NCBI RefSeq assembly: GCF_020884755.1
Contig: NZ_BPWE01000002.1
Location: 248,001 to 312,000 of the forward strand
Source: Bifidobacterium mizhiense
GTDB lineage: Bacteria; Actinomycetota; Actinomycetes; Actinomycetales; Bifidobacteriaceae
DNA: 64,000 nt
Reading direction: 5' to 3'
Positions 8,078-16,625 of this stretch are shown here, piece after piece (the stretch's first letter is position 1; every line of letters starts with the position of its first letter). The notes under the pieces were generated by a model. The model had not been told where the DNA came from, searched no databases, and was given only the letters and a program-made list of their open reading frames with translations. A program made the position numbers and the translations under genes.

Positions 8078-10615
8078 CTAGAGCAGGCCGGGCACGAACT
8101 TGAAGACTGTCAGTAGCAGGCAGAGCAGCAAATAGAGCAGGAACCAGGGCTGCCTCCAGGAAACGTATGTGCCCTTAGGGGCCCGATAGCGCCGCCGGTA
8201 GTCCAAGAGGCTGGAGCGGTGCAGGAAGAACATGAGCAATCCAGCCAGAACCAAGACCAGCGCCACTACCAAAATCGACAGACGAGCGGTTCTCGGAGCG
8301 CTCATCAAATACCGGTTGGGCAGGCCGCTGAAGAGCAGATCACCGACCACACGGGCCCCGATGGCCCAGATCAGACCATACTCCAGGGAGCAGTAGCCCA
8401 GAGCCAGCCCCAGCAGGAAGATCCAAAGCCCGGAGACCGGGTCACTCTGCAGCAGGGCGCAGAGCAGGGATGCGGTCAGGATGGCGAAGACTCGCCCATA
8501 CCGACGCAGCCCGTTGAGGATGATGCCACGGAAGACCAGCTCCTCAGCCAAGGGAACCGCCAGAAGGGCGTACAGGGCCATCATCGGCGAGGAAGCGCCC
8601 GTGACCAGCAGGCTGTGCGAGGCAAGGGAGGGGATGTGCAGAAGCAGACAGAAGTGATTGAAGAACTTATTCAGCTCATGAACCATCCCCTGGCCCAGCA
8701 AGAGCACCGTTATCAGGGCCAGCAGAGCCGCCAGGGTCATTCTTCTACCGGTTCGCCAATGGACGGCGTCCTGTCCTCGCTGATCCACACCTCGAATAAC
8801 GCTCCACTCTGAAATGCAGGCATAGGTCAGCGCCAGCAGGACCGACAGGAGGGTGATCCCATCGGACAGAAAGGCGATGGATCTGGGATCCTTGACCTGC
8901 TCCATGATGACTGGCAGGATCATCCCCGAACCGACCATGAGCACCAGAACCGATATGGCCAGATAGACGAAGGCGAAGGCAGCCTGGCCGTTGACGGCGT
9001 GGAGGACCCCGGAACTGGCTGTGTAGGAGTTGGACTTGTCGGTGGCGGTCCTGGCCGTCTGTGGTTGCGCCTGGACCTGAGGCTGGGGCTGAGCCGCAAC
9101 TTCAGCAGCTGGCGTGACGGCACCAAGTTGACTGGGAACAGCGATCGGCTGCGAATTGACCGGTCCTGCCGAAGCATTGGAAACGACCCGAGGGGCTGCC
9201 GACTCGGCTGAAGGACGGGTACGGTTGCGAGCAGCCCGCCGCTTGGACGACCGACGGACTCCCCTCCTCCTTTCATGACCTCTGGCAGAAAGGCCGAAAT
9301 GAAGACCATGCGAAGAACGGGTCGGCCTGGTTGCGTTCGTCGTGGCTTCCTCGGTCTGTGCGGACTCGGCCTTGGCTGCCACAGCAGCCGCGGCAGCCTC
9401 GGCAGCCTTGGCGGCAAGAGCCACAGAAGCGCCTGGAGCGGATACGGATGTCGAAGAAGACGAGAACTGGACGACCGACTGCGTCGCCGGGACTACCTTT
9501 ACAGCCTGCGGAGATTCAGAGGGGGCAGGCTGAACGGCAATCTCTGCCTGGTCGGTCTGCATGGGCTGATCGACATGATCCTTCTGCGCGACAGCCGGCC
9601 CTTGTCCGTCGACAGCCTCTGACGTAACGACCCGACCACCGGTACCGTCGCCGGAGACTGCAGCAGGCTGGGCAACTACCCGCAGAGTCGAACAGACCCG
9701 ACGCCCCTGGTGATCGGCTTCGCTGGACACGGATTGTACAGCAGCACCGTTCTCCACAGAAGCCGATGAACCAGTGACCAGGGAATCCCAGTCGGCATCC
9801 GAGCGACGGACCACGACTGGTCGGTCGGCAAATACCACAGGGGCTGCGGATGCGGAGACCTTAGAACCTGAGACCTGGGGTGTCCCGGCCGTGGTCGCCG
9901 ACTTGGGCACAGCTGGCTCGGCTGCAGAAGAAGCGGGAACGGATGGAGTTTTAACAGCGGAAGTCGCAGATTTGCCTGCACGGGTGCCTGCGGAAGGCTT
10001 GCGGCGCTTGTGCATATTCCAAGAGAAGACCGGGCCGTTGTTCGTCTCGGGCTTGGTCCAGGACCAGACGACCTTGGCCGCAGGCTTCCCCGGCTGCCCC
10101 GAGGTCTCCGCGGCTTTTGCAACCTCCGGCTCTCGATGAACCACCACACGCCGCGGAGAAGATTCCTTGTCGGATCCCTTCCCGACATGCCCGTCAGCTG
10201 GCAGATCTTCAGGAGGAAATGCGGCAACTCCCGGTTGACTGGCCATGGTGACCGAGTCCAAAAAATCATAGGATCCTGGAAGCACTGACGGTCGTTCACC
10301 GACTGGCCTGGCACCCTTGCCGCCAGCTCCTTCATCACCCAGAACCGCAGTCTTCCTATGGGCTATCCGGCCCGGGTAGGCCAAGCCATCATCCACGGCC
10401 TCCCCCGGCAGGCTCAAGGGCGGCAGGTCGATGGAACCCTCCTCATAATCCCAGTGACGGGCGTAGTCCTTGCTGGCACTGTGGCTTGCGGTCATGAGGG
10501 CAATAGAGGAGCGCGACACCTTCCAGCGCCCCTGATCGCTTTGGGCATCGGCGGACTCGCTGCCGCTGTCGCGATCCTCATCATCCCTCATCCGTCGATG
10601 ATCCTTCCCCTTCAT
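8078..10615 (-). CDS. CPBP-fold membrane protein with a ~540-residue disordered N-terminus and lost catalytic histidines
   Basis: An 845-residue protein. Residues 1 to ~540 are low-complexity (Ala, Pro, Ser, Val, Gln, charged), with an AAKAAEAAAAAVAAKAE helix-like patch near 400-418 and an Arg-rich stretch at 448-467. The membrane CPBP domain runs from ~545 to 845. EELVFRG (E691, E692, R696) is intact and nearly identical to the neighbours, but the motif-2 His is Gln723 (LCALLQSD, where the paralogues have FGFFHG and FGFMHG) and the motif-3 His is Arg755 (ARVVGD instead of LHVFNN and VHMLNN). These losses predict a pseudoprotease. It sits between two intact paralogues on the same strand. An alternative start at 10591 follows GGAAGGAT. 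Confidence 0.8.
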   Translation of the reverse strand: MKGKDHRRMRDDEDRDSGSESADAQSDQGRWKVSRSSIALMTASHSASKDYARHWDYEEGSIDLPPLSLPGEAVDDGLAYPGRIAHRKTAVLGDEGAGGKGARPVGERPSVLPGSYDFLDSVTMASQPGVAAFPPEDLPADGHVGKGSDKESSPRRVVVHREPEVAKAAETSGQPGKPAAKVVWSWTKPETNNGPVFSWNMHKRRKPSAGTRAGKSATSAVKTPSVPASSAAEPAVPKSATTAGTPQVSGSKVSASAAPVVFADRPVVVRRSDADWDSLVTGSSASVENGAAVQSVSSEADHQGRRVCSTLRVVAQPAAVSGDGTGGRVVTSEAVDGQGPAVAQKDHVDQPMQTDQAEIAVQPAPSESPQAVKVVPATQSVVQFSSSSTSVSAPGASVALAAKAAEAAAAAVAAKAESAQTEEATTNATRPTRSSHGLHFGLSARGHERRRGVRRSSKRRAARNRTRPSAESAAPRVVSNASAGPVNSQPIAVPSQLGAVTPAAEVAAQPQPQVQAQPQTARTATDKSNSYTASSGVLHAVNGQAAFAFVYLAISVLVLMVGSGMILPVIMEQVKDPRSIAFLSDGITLLSVLLALTYACISEWSVIRGVDQRGQDAVHWRTGRRMTLAALLALITVLLLGQGMVHELNKFFNHFCLLLHIPSLASHSLLVTGASSPMMALYALLAVPLAEELVFRGIILNGLRRYGRVFAILTASLLCALLQSDPVSGLWIFLLGLALGYCSLEYGLIWAIGARVVGDLLFSGLPNRYLMSAPRTARLSILVVALVLVLAGLLMFFLHRSSLLDYRRRYRAPKGTYVSWRQPWFLLYLLLCLLLTVFKFVPGLL

Positions 10616-10759
10616 GCACTACCGTACGACCGTCAAGGGCGTCCAGCGACACGAACCTTTCCCCACGTTCATATCACAACACTACATGTCCGAGTCTAGC
10701 CCGACCCCGCCCTTCCTCGACAGAATCCCGACAATGGCCCGGCGCCACCGACTGTCTGG

Positions 10760-11719
10760 TCAGGCCAGCCCAGGTACGAATTCGCTCAGAGCCATCAGCA
10801 GGCATGCCAGGCAGAAGAGCAGGAACCAGGGCGCCCGCCAGGAAGCGTAGATTCCCTTGGGAGCGCGATTGCTGCGGCAGTAATCACGGAGAGTCCTGAT
10901 CTTGAACAACAGCCCGATAACACCAATCAGCAGTACCAGGATCATGAGAAAGCCCAGGCCGATGCGAACCACTTCAGGTGCCAGAGGCATGTACTTGGCC
11001 AGCAGGCCTGAAGAGAAAGCATTGTTGAGCATGTGCACCAGCAGGGACCAGACCAACCCATACTCCATGGCCAGATAGCCCAGAACCAGACCGGAAATGA
11101 AACCGAACAGACCCTGGACCAAGGAGCCGTGCATGAAACCGAAAAGCAGGGAAGAAGTAATAATGGCGAAGACTCGGCCAAAGCGGCGCAGACCGTTCAT
11201 GATGACCCCGCGAAAGACCAGCTCCTCGGCAAAGGGCCCCAAAAGAATGCCGTAGAAGAGCATGATCGGCGTCTCCATGCCTCCATCACCTGGTGCGGAC
11301 GGCGGATGCAGCCCAGTACTGGACAGAACGGCGCTCAGTCCGGAGTTGGCTACCCCGGCCACCAGCTGACTGAGGAAGAAGCAAGCCAAGGCGATAATCA
11401 AGGCCAACAGGCTGAATCGGCGCGCAGTGACCCACTGCACTTGATCCTGGCCATGTCGTTCCTGGCCTACGATGACCGGCCACTGGCTAATCAAGGCAAA
11501 CAGCAGAGCCAGCACTACGGAGGTGGCCACTGTCCAATCCCCCAGAGGCCCGTTGATCTGTGCCTTGGAAGCGTGCGGGAAGAGCGCAGGCACAACCACC
11601 TTGGCTCCCAAAAGGCCCGCTAGAGTCTCGATAGCCACGTAGATGAAGGCAAAAGCACTTAGGGTATTCACTGCCCGTCTAACGCCCCAGTCGTGCACAT
11701 CGCCGCTGCTGTGCCTCAT
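10760..11719 (-). CDS. CPBP family intramembrane glutamic endopeptidase, paralogue 3
   Basis: A 319-residue polytopic protein with a full CPBP active site: EELVFRG, FGFMHG and VHMLNN. About seven to eight hydrophobic helices are seen, and the C-terminus (RAPKGIYASWRAPWFLLF, then FVPGL) is strongly like the C-terminus of the middle paralogue (RAPKGTYVSWRQPWFLLY, FVPGL), so these two are the closest pair. It is the most upstream of the three paralogues and follows leuD by ~110 bp on the same strand. Proteolytic activity is inferred from the family; the substrate is unknown. Confidence 0.85.
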   Translation of the reverse strand: MRHSSGDVHDWGVRRAVNTLSAFAFIYVAIETLAGLLGAKVVVPALFPHASKAQINGPLGDWTVATSVVLALLFALISQWPVIVGQERHGQDQVQWVTARRFSLLALIIALACFFLSQLVAGVANSGLSAVLSSTGLHPPSAPGDGGMETPIMLFYGILLGPFAEELVFRGVIMNGLRRFGRVFAIITSSLLFGFMHGSLVQGLFGFISGLVLGYLAMEYGLVWSLLVHMLNNAFSSGLLAKYMPLAPEVVRIGLGFLMILVLLIGVIGLLFKIRTLRDYCRSNRAPKGIYASWRAPWFLLFCLACLLMALSEFVPGLA

Positions 11720-11832
11720 GATAACCGCTCCTCTTCACTTGCCAACCGGTCATAGGCGACCAATGGCTGCCAATTCCATGGTAAACGAAGAGGGAGCAAA
11801 TAACTCTTATATGAGGACTCACGGCCCGTCGG

Positions 11833-12519
11833 TCAGATGATGCCGCGGTCAGCCAGGGGTCCAGGCCAGTCGATTTGGCCCTCCCTGGCTGAAGTGACCG
11901 GCTCTTCGGGCATGTGCTGGGCCGGCAGGGTACGCGGCTTGAAGGGGAAACGCTCAGCCCGCATGCGCTCATAGGCACGGATGTCATCCTCATGCTGCAG
12001 GGTCAGATCGATGTCGTCATAGCCGTTCATGAGCCGCCATCGCACGTAGTCGTCTACCTGGAAGGGCAGGGTCACATCCGCGCAGGTGACCGTGCGAGCG
12101 CCCAGGTCCACGGTCATCTCGGTACCAGGGTCCTCCTCCAGGAGCTTCCAGAGCAACTCCACTGACTCCTGGGGCATGATGGCAGCCAGGACTCCGTTCT
12201 TGGCGGTGTTCCCATAGAAGATGTCGGCGAAGCGGGGGGCGATGACCACGCGGAAGCCGTAGTCCCGCAGAGCCCAGACCGCGTGCTCGCGCGAGGAGCC
12301 GATGCCGAAGTCCGGCCCGGCCACCAGAATGCGGGCGCCTGAATATTCGGGCCGGTTGAGCACGAAGTTCGGATCCCTTCGCCAGGCGTAGAAGAGCGCA
12401 TCCTCGAAGCCGGTCTTCTTCACCCGCTTCAGGAATACAGCGGGGATGATTTGATCAGTGTCGACGTTGGAGCGGCGCAAGGGCACTCCGACCCCGGTGA
12501 CAACGGAAAGTGGCTCCAT
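11833..12519 (-). CDS. leuD: 3-isopropylmalate dehydratase small subunit
   Basis: The small (swivel-domain) subunit of isopropylmalate isomerase, which with LeuC converts 2- to 3-isopropylmalate in leucine synthesis. Typical segments are [21 protein letters not shown] at the N-terminus, [21 protein letters not shown] (substrate-loop region) and [15 protein letters not shown]. The protein has 228 residues, full length with a short C-terminal extension common in actinobacteria. It starts ~50 bp after the leuC stop, forming a leuCD operon, with CPBP genes following downstream. Confidence 0.96.
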   Translation of the reverse strand: MEPLSVVTGVGVPLRRSNVDTDQIIPAVFLKRVKKTGFEDALFYAWRRDPNFVLNRPEYSGARILVAGPDFGIGSSREHAVWALRDYGFRVVIAPRFADIFYGNTAKNGVLAAIMPQESVELLWKLLEEDPGTEMTVDLGARTVTCADVTLPFQVDDYVRWRLMNGYDDIDLTLQHEDDIRAYERMRAERFPFKPRTLPAQHMPEEPVTSAREGQIDWPGPLADRGII

Positions 12520-12571
12520 GATGACCTCCTGCCTGCTGAATGGCGATGACGATGACGAATGATTGATGGGC

Positions 12572-13975
12572 CTACAGATCGGCCGGGGAGCAGATGGTTC
12601 CCCTGATGGCCGTCGCAGCAGCCACTTCGGGTGAGGCCAGATGCGTCCTGCCGCCCTTGCCCTGACGACCCTGGAAGTTGCGGTTGGATGTGGAGATGGA
12701 GCGCTCCCCCGGCACCAGCTGGTCGGGGTTCATTCCCAGGCACATGGAGCAGCCGGCGTTGCGCCATTCGGCTCCGAAGTCCTCAAAGATGCGGTCCAGC
12801 CCCTCTTTTTCGGCCTGAATGCGAACTCGCGAAGAAGCCGGAACCACCAGGACACGATGCAGGTTCTTGGCCTTGTGATGCCCCTTCATGATGGCCGCTG
12901 CCGCACGCAGATCCTCGATGCGCCCGTTGGTGCAGGAACCGATGAAGACGGTGTCCACGGCGATGTCCCGGATGGGCATCCCCGGCTTCAGACCCATGTA
13001 GTCAATGGCCTCCTGGGCTGCCTGTCGCTTGGCCGGGTCGGCGATCTTTTCGGGCACAGGCACATCGGCGCCAATGGGCAGGCCCTGTCCGGGGTTGGTG
13101 CCCCAGGTCACGTAGGGAGTCAGCTGGTCGGCATCCAGGATGACCTCCTTGTCGAAGACTGCATCCGGATCGGTGGGCAGGGTCCGCCAGTAGTCCAGAG
13201 CCTGATCCCACATGGCCCCCTTGGGGGCATGCGGCCGGCCCTCCAAGTATGCAAAGGTGGTCTCGTCCGGCGCGATCATCCCGGCCCTTGCCCCGGCCTC
13301 GATGGACATGTTGCAGATGGTCATGCGCGCGTCCATGGACATACGCCGAATCGCCTCACCCCGGTATTCCAGAACGTGCCCTTGGCCGCCGCCAGTGCCG
13401 ATCTTGGCGATGACAGCCAGGATGACGTCCTTGGCGCCCACGCCGGGCTTGAGCTGGCCGCGGACGGTGATGGCCATGGTCTTGAAAGGCTTCAGGCTCA
13501 GGGTCTGGGTGGCCAGAACATGCTCCACCTCGGAGGTGCCGATGCCGAAAGCCAGAGCCCCGAAGGCCCCGTGGGTCGAAGTATGCGAATCGCCGCAGAC
13601 GATGGTCATGCCGGGCTGGGTCAGTCCCAGGACCGGCGCAAATGCGTGGACGATGCCCTGGTCGGCATCCCCCAACGGATGCAGACGGACCCCGAACTCG
13701 CGGCAATTGCGCTCCAGGGTGGAGATCTGCAGGGCCGATACCTTGTCGGCGATGGGCCGATCGATGTCGATGGTGGGGGTGTTGTGATCCTCGGTGGCGA
13801 TGACCTGGTCCAGGTGGCGGATCTTCCGGCCTGCCAGGCGCAGCCCCTCGAAAGCCTGTGGACTGGTCACCTCGTGCATGAGCTGCAGATCGATGTAGAT
13901 CAGATCGGGCTCGCCTCCCTGGCCCTTTCTGACCAAATGATCGGCCCAGACCTTTTCCGCCATTGTGCGTCCCAT
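12572..13975 (-). CDS. leuC: 3-isopropylmalate dehydratase large subunit
   Basis: The aconitase-like large subunit that carries the [4Fe-4S] cluster. Cluster cysteines are seen in FIGSCTNGR and in [18 protein letters not shown] and [22 protein letters not shown] are family hallmarks. Start at 13975 is set by AGGAGG five bases before ATG-GGA ([10 protein letters not shown]), giving 467 residues; the open frame continues 23 codons further but without support. It diverges from an IclR-type regulator 136 bp away, the usual actinobacterial arrangement in which that regulator controls leuCD. Confidence 0.96.
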   Translation of the reverse strand: MGRTMAEKVWADHLVRKGQGGEPDLIYIDLQLMHEVTSPQAFEGLRLAGRKIRHLDQVIATEDHNTPTIDIDRPIADKVSALQISTLERNCREFGVRLHPLGDADQGIVHAFAPVLGLTQPGMTIVCGDSHTSTHGAFGALAFGIGTSEVEHVLATQTLSLKPFKTMAITVRGQLKPGVGAKDVILAVIAKIGTGGGQGHVLEYRGEAIRRMSMDARMTICNMSIEAGARAGMIAPDETTFAYLEGRPHAPKGAMWDQALDYWRTLPTDPDAVFDKEVILDADQLTPYVTWGTNPGQGLPIGADVPVPEKIADPAKRQAAQEAIDYMGLKPGMPIRDIAVDTVFIGSCTNGRIEDLRAAAAIMKGHHKAKNLHRVLVVPASSRVRIQAEKEGLDRIFEDFGAEWRNAGCSMCLGMNPDQLVPGERSISTSNRNFQGRQGKGGRTHLASPEVAAATAIRGTICSPADL

Positions 13976-14067
13976 ATCGCCTCCTGAAAACCTACGACCG
14001 GCCGGGGCGCCAGCCTCATCGGCACCCCGCCGGCCTCTTACCACCGAGTATGGAACTGCCCAACCGT

Positions 14068-14105
14068 TATGAACTTTTGCATTTCATATACTGAGATGGC
14101 ATAAT
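14068..14105 (+). promoter_or_regulatory. iclR promoter with overlapping inverted repeat
   Basis: TTGCAT (14077-14082) and CATAAT (14100-14105) are separated by exactly 17 bp and lie just before the ATG at 14112, so transcription would begin at or next to the start codon (leaderless mRNA). An inverted repeat TATGAA-N9-TTCATA (14068-14088) covers the -35 box and lies between the divergent leuC and iclR genes. It is a candidate operator for the IclR protein acting on both directions. Seen in sequence; function inferred. Confidence 0.55.
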
Positions 14106-14111
14106 TCAACC

Positions 14112-14915
14112 ATGGACACACCTTCTATGAACGACGACGACAGATACCCCTCCACAAATGATCCGAACCTGCATCAGGAGGAGATTCATTCGGGCGTCGG
14201 CGTTCTGGACAAGACGGTGCGAATTCTGGATACCCTGGAGACTGGACCCATGACCCTGGGCCAGCTGGTCAACGCCACCGGGTTGGCTCGACCCACAGCC
14301 CACCGACTGGCCATCGCCTTGGAGCGCCACCGCTTCGTGCTGCGGGACGCGCATGGCCGCTTCGTCCTGGGATCCCGCTTCGCCGAGCTGGCCGCTGCCG
14401 CCGGCGAGGATCGCCTACTGACAGCCTCGGGGCCCATCCTGCATACACTGCTCAACCGTTCGGGCGAGTCAGCCCAGATTTTCCGACGCCAAGGGGAGGT
14501 CCGGGTCTGCATCGCTGCAGTGGAACGCGCCTCGGGCCTGCGCGACTCCATCCCCGTAGGCGCCCTGCTGTCCATGGAGGCCGGGTCGGCTGCACAGATT
14601 CTACTGGCCTGGGAGGAACCTGAGCGCCTCCATCAGGGTCTGCGACACGCCAAATTCAATGCAGCGACCCTGGCCACGGTTCGTAAGCGCGGCTGGGCCG
14701 AATCCATCAACGAGCGGGAAGAAGGCGTCTGTTCCATCTCAGCCCCCATCCGCAACGGATCCGGGCAGGTCATGGCCGCCATATCCATCTCCGGGCCGGT
14801 CAATCGCATGTCCACCACGCCGGGAAGGCGCTACGCCCCCCTGGTCATGGCCGCCGGCAAATATCTGACCGAAGCCCTGCTGCGAGCCTCTTCTCCCGCT
14901 CGTCGTAGGGTCTGA
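14112..14915 (+). CDS. IclR family transcriptional regulator, probable leuCD regulator
   Basis: A 267-residue IclR protein: an N-terminal winged helix-turn-helix at about residues 28-90 (VRILDTLETGPMTLGQLV, then GLARPTAHRLAIALERH), then a linker helix and the effector domain (GSRFAELAAAAG, GEVRVCIAAVERASGLR, VPVG-like IPVGALLSMEAGSAAQ, and GVCSISAPIRNGSGQVMAAISISGP). The divergent placement next to leuC is conserved for the LtbR/NdgR group of actinobacteria, which control leucine genes, so that role is likely. No Shine-Dalgarno is evident, in line with a leaderless transcript. Confidence 0.9.
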   Translation: MDTPSMNDDDRYPSTNDPNLHQEEIHSGVGVLDKTVRILDTLETGPMTLGQLVNATGLARPTAHRLAIALERHRFVLRDAHGRFVLGSRFAELAAAAGEDRLLTASGPILHTLLNRSGESAQIFRRQGEVRVCIAAVERASGLRDSIPVGALLSMEAGSAAQILLAWEEPERLHQGLRHAKFNAATLATVRKRGWAESINEREEGVCSISAPIRNGSGQVMAAISISGPVNRMSTTPGRRYAPLVMAAGKYLTEALLRASSPARRRV

Positions 14916-14942
14916 GCGCCTTCCTGGCTCTTATCGCCGTCC

Positions 14943-16397
14943 TTACCGTCGCCGGGTGGAGCCCCAGGAGGCGATCAGCCCTGCCAGGGCCGTCAGTCCG
15001 CCCGCCAAGAACCCAGGCCGACGCAAGAGATTGACCGCGTCCCCGGTAGAGGTCGGCACATGGCTCATGGCGAAGGTATAGACCTTGTGGGATCCTGGCC
15101 GCCCTACCAATTGCCCGAACTCCAGGAGCTGCGTGCGAGGATGATGGGGATGGCGGATGTCGAACTCAAAGAGCCGCGCCGCCCGCTTGCTGGGCACCGG
15201 CCCGTATGAGCCGAATCCGCATGTGGGCGTGGCCCCCAGCATCAGATCCCCACTACGACCGACAAAGCCATTGCGATGGTCATGCCCGGCAAAGAGGGCG
15301 AAATAGCCGCGATTCCGGGTCAGCAGGTCATACTCGCCGCTGTCCTCATCCGGACAGGAGACTCCCTCGCCCAGGTAGGAGCCGGGGCAGGTGCGCGATT
15401 CGTCCAGAATGTAGCAACGGGAGTCGAAACTTCGGTAGCCCTGAACCGCATAGGCTGTGGTGGCTGGCACCGGCTTGAGCAGATCATAGAACTGGGGAAT
15501 GGGCATGTGCTGGAAGACTATGGATCGGTTGCCCAGAAGATCGGGAGCGGCCGCCAGAAAGTCCAGGGCCTGGGCCGACGGTGAGCCATAGCCGCCTGAC
15601 CTGGCATAGTCGCCAGAGTCCAGCAGGACCAGTCCCATGACCACCCCATGACCGTCGCAATCCGCCACAGGCAACGCGAAGGTGCCCGGAGCGCAGACGA
15701 AGGCCGTCTGGGAGGGCAGGGCCGACCCGATCAGCGCATGGACCCGATCAGGATGGGCGACCGTAGCCTCGGGGTTCAGGCAACCGGGCACCTCCCGATA
15801 GATGGCATCCATTTGATCGGTGTCCAGCCCGCACTGGAAGTCATGGTTGCCATAGGTGACCACGAAGGGAATCCCACGTTCAACCAACGGGCCGGTGATC
15901 AGACCAACGGTTCTGCGGACCAGATCCTCGGTGTGCTTGATGTTCTGCTGACGTACACGCTCGGCATCCCTGCGGTCTGGTTCCCGACGGTCGCCGGCTG
16001 CTTGACCATCCTGAGGCCTGGAAGAGCGCTTCAGGGAGGCTCCCCCAAATCCCAGAGCGCCGCCCATGCTCAGACCAGCCGAGTAGATGCCGTCCAAGGG
16101 GGTGCTCCAGCGTCTCTTACGGAAGGTGCGCTCGTAAGCCGTGTCGTAACCGGCTACCTGGTTGCCCGAGAAGACCACCAGATCGGGCTTTGCCGCATCG
16201 CAAGCCGCACCTATCAGTCTGATTGTGTCCGGAGAGACCTTGGGACCCTCTTGGACGTCGGCCAGCTGCAGAAGTCTGAACTTGCCCGAGTAATGGAACT
16301 GAAGTCGTCCCAGCCGGGCCGAAACGGACAGCGGTCGATCATGCTCTCCCTCGCCGCCTTGTGGGGAGACTTGATCCGCGTGGTTATGCTGACTCAT
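14943..16397 (-). CDS. Calcineurin-like metallophosphoesterase with C-terminal membrane anchor
   Basis: A 484-residue phosphoesterase-fold protein. Motifs in order: LLQLADVQEG (DxH position, with Gln for His), DLVVFSGNQVAGYD (GD motif, here GN), FVVTYGNHDFQ (GNHD), IVFQHMP and FALFAGHDHRNG (GHDH). The C-terminus carries a hydrophobic helix (FLAGGLTALAGLIASW) followed by Arg residues, with an RRPG turn before it, suggesting anchoring to the membrane. There is no N-terminal signal peptide. Bifidobacterial and lactobacillar members often have DxQ in the first motif, but Asn for the bridging Asp is not usual. Substrate unknown. It converges with the iclR gene, 27 bp apart. Confidence 0.8.
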   Translation of the reverse strand: MSQHNHADQVSPQGGEGEHDRPLSVSARLGRLQFHYSGKFRLLQLADVQEGPKVSPDTIRLIGAACDAAKPDLVVFSGNQVAGYDTAYERTFRKRRWSTPLDGIYSAGLSMGGALGFGGASLKRSSRPQDGQAAGDRREPDRRDAERVRQQNIKHTEDLVRRTVGLITGPLVERGIPFVVTYGNHDFQCGLDTDQMDAIYREVPGCLNPEATVAHPDRVHALIGSALPSQTAFVCAPGTFALPVADCDGHGVVMGLVLLDSGDYARSGGYGSPSAQALDFLAAAPDLLGNRSIVFQHMPIPQFYDLLKPVPATTAYAVQGYRSFDSRCYILDESRTCPGSYLGEGVSCPDEDSGEYDLLTRNRGYFALFAGHDHRNGFVGRSGDLMLGATPTCGFGSYGPVPSKRAARLFEFDIRHPHHPRTQLLEFGQLVGRPGSHKVYTFAMSHVPTSTGDAVNLLRRPGFLAGGLTALAGLIASWGSTRRR

Positions 16398-16553
16398 ACG
16401 TCTAGCCTACTTCACCCGGCTTCGCTCCTAGGACTATCTGTGCAGCCCCCTTACGAACCGAATTCAGGCTTCAGCGTCATTACAGCACGGCAACACCCCG
16501 ATGTTAGCTTGGCCACAGTGGTTACGACGACAGCCGGGACCGGGCGGACAATC

Positions 16554-16582
16554 TTCAGACCCGGCTCCGGTCTTGGTATATT
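16554..16582 (+). promoter_or_regulatory. Candidate sigma-70-type promoter of the polyprenyl synthase gene
   Basis: TTCAGA and TATATT with a 17-bp spacer lie 44 bp before the ATG at 16626; a ribosome binding site AGGGAGC follows. The match is good but not tested. Confidence 0.5.
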
Positions 16583-16625
16583 GGATACGTTGCGGTTCTT
16601 AACGAGATAGAGGGAGCGTACCTCC

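Noticed and set aside
12641-13987. A 448-residue plus-strand frame opposite leuC
   Set aside because: Antisense shadow of leuC; no ribosome binding site and no recognised content.
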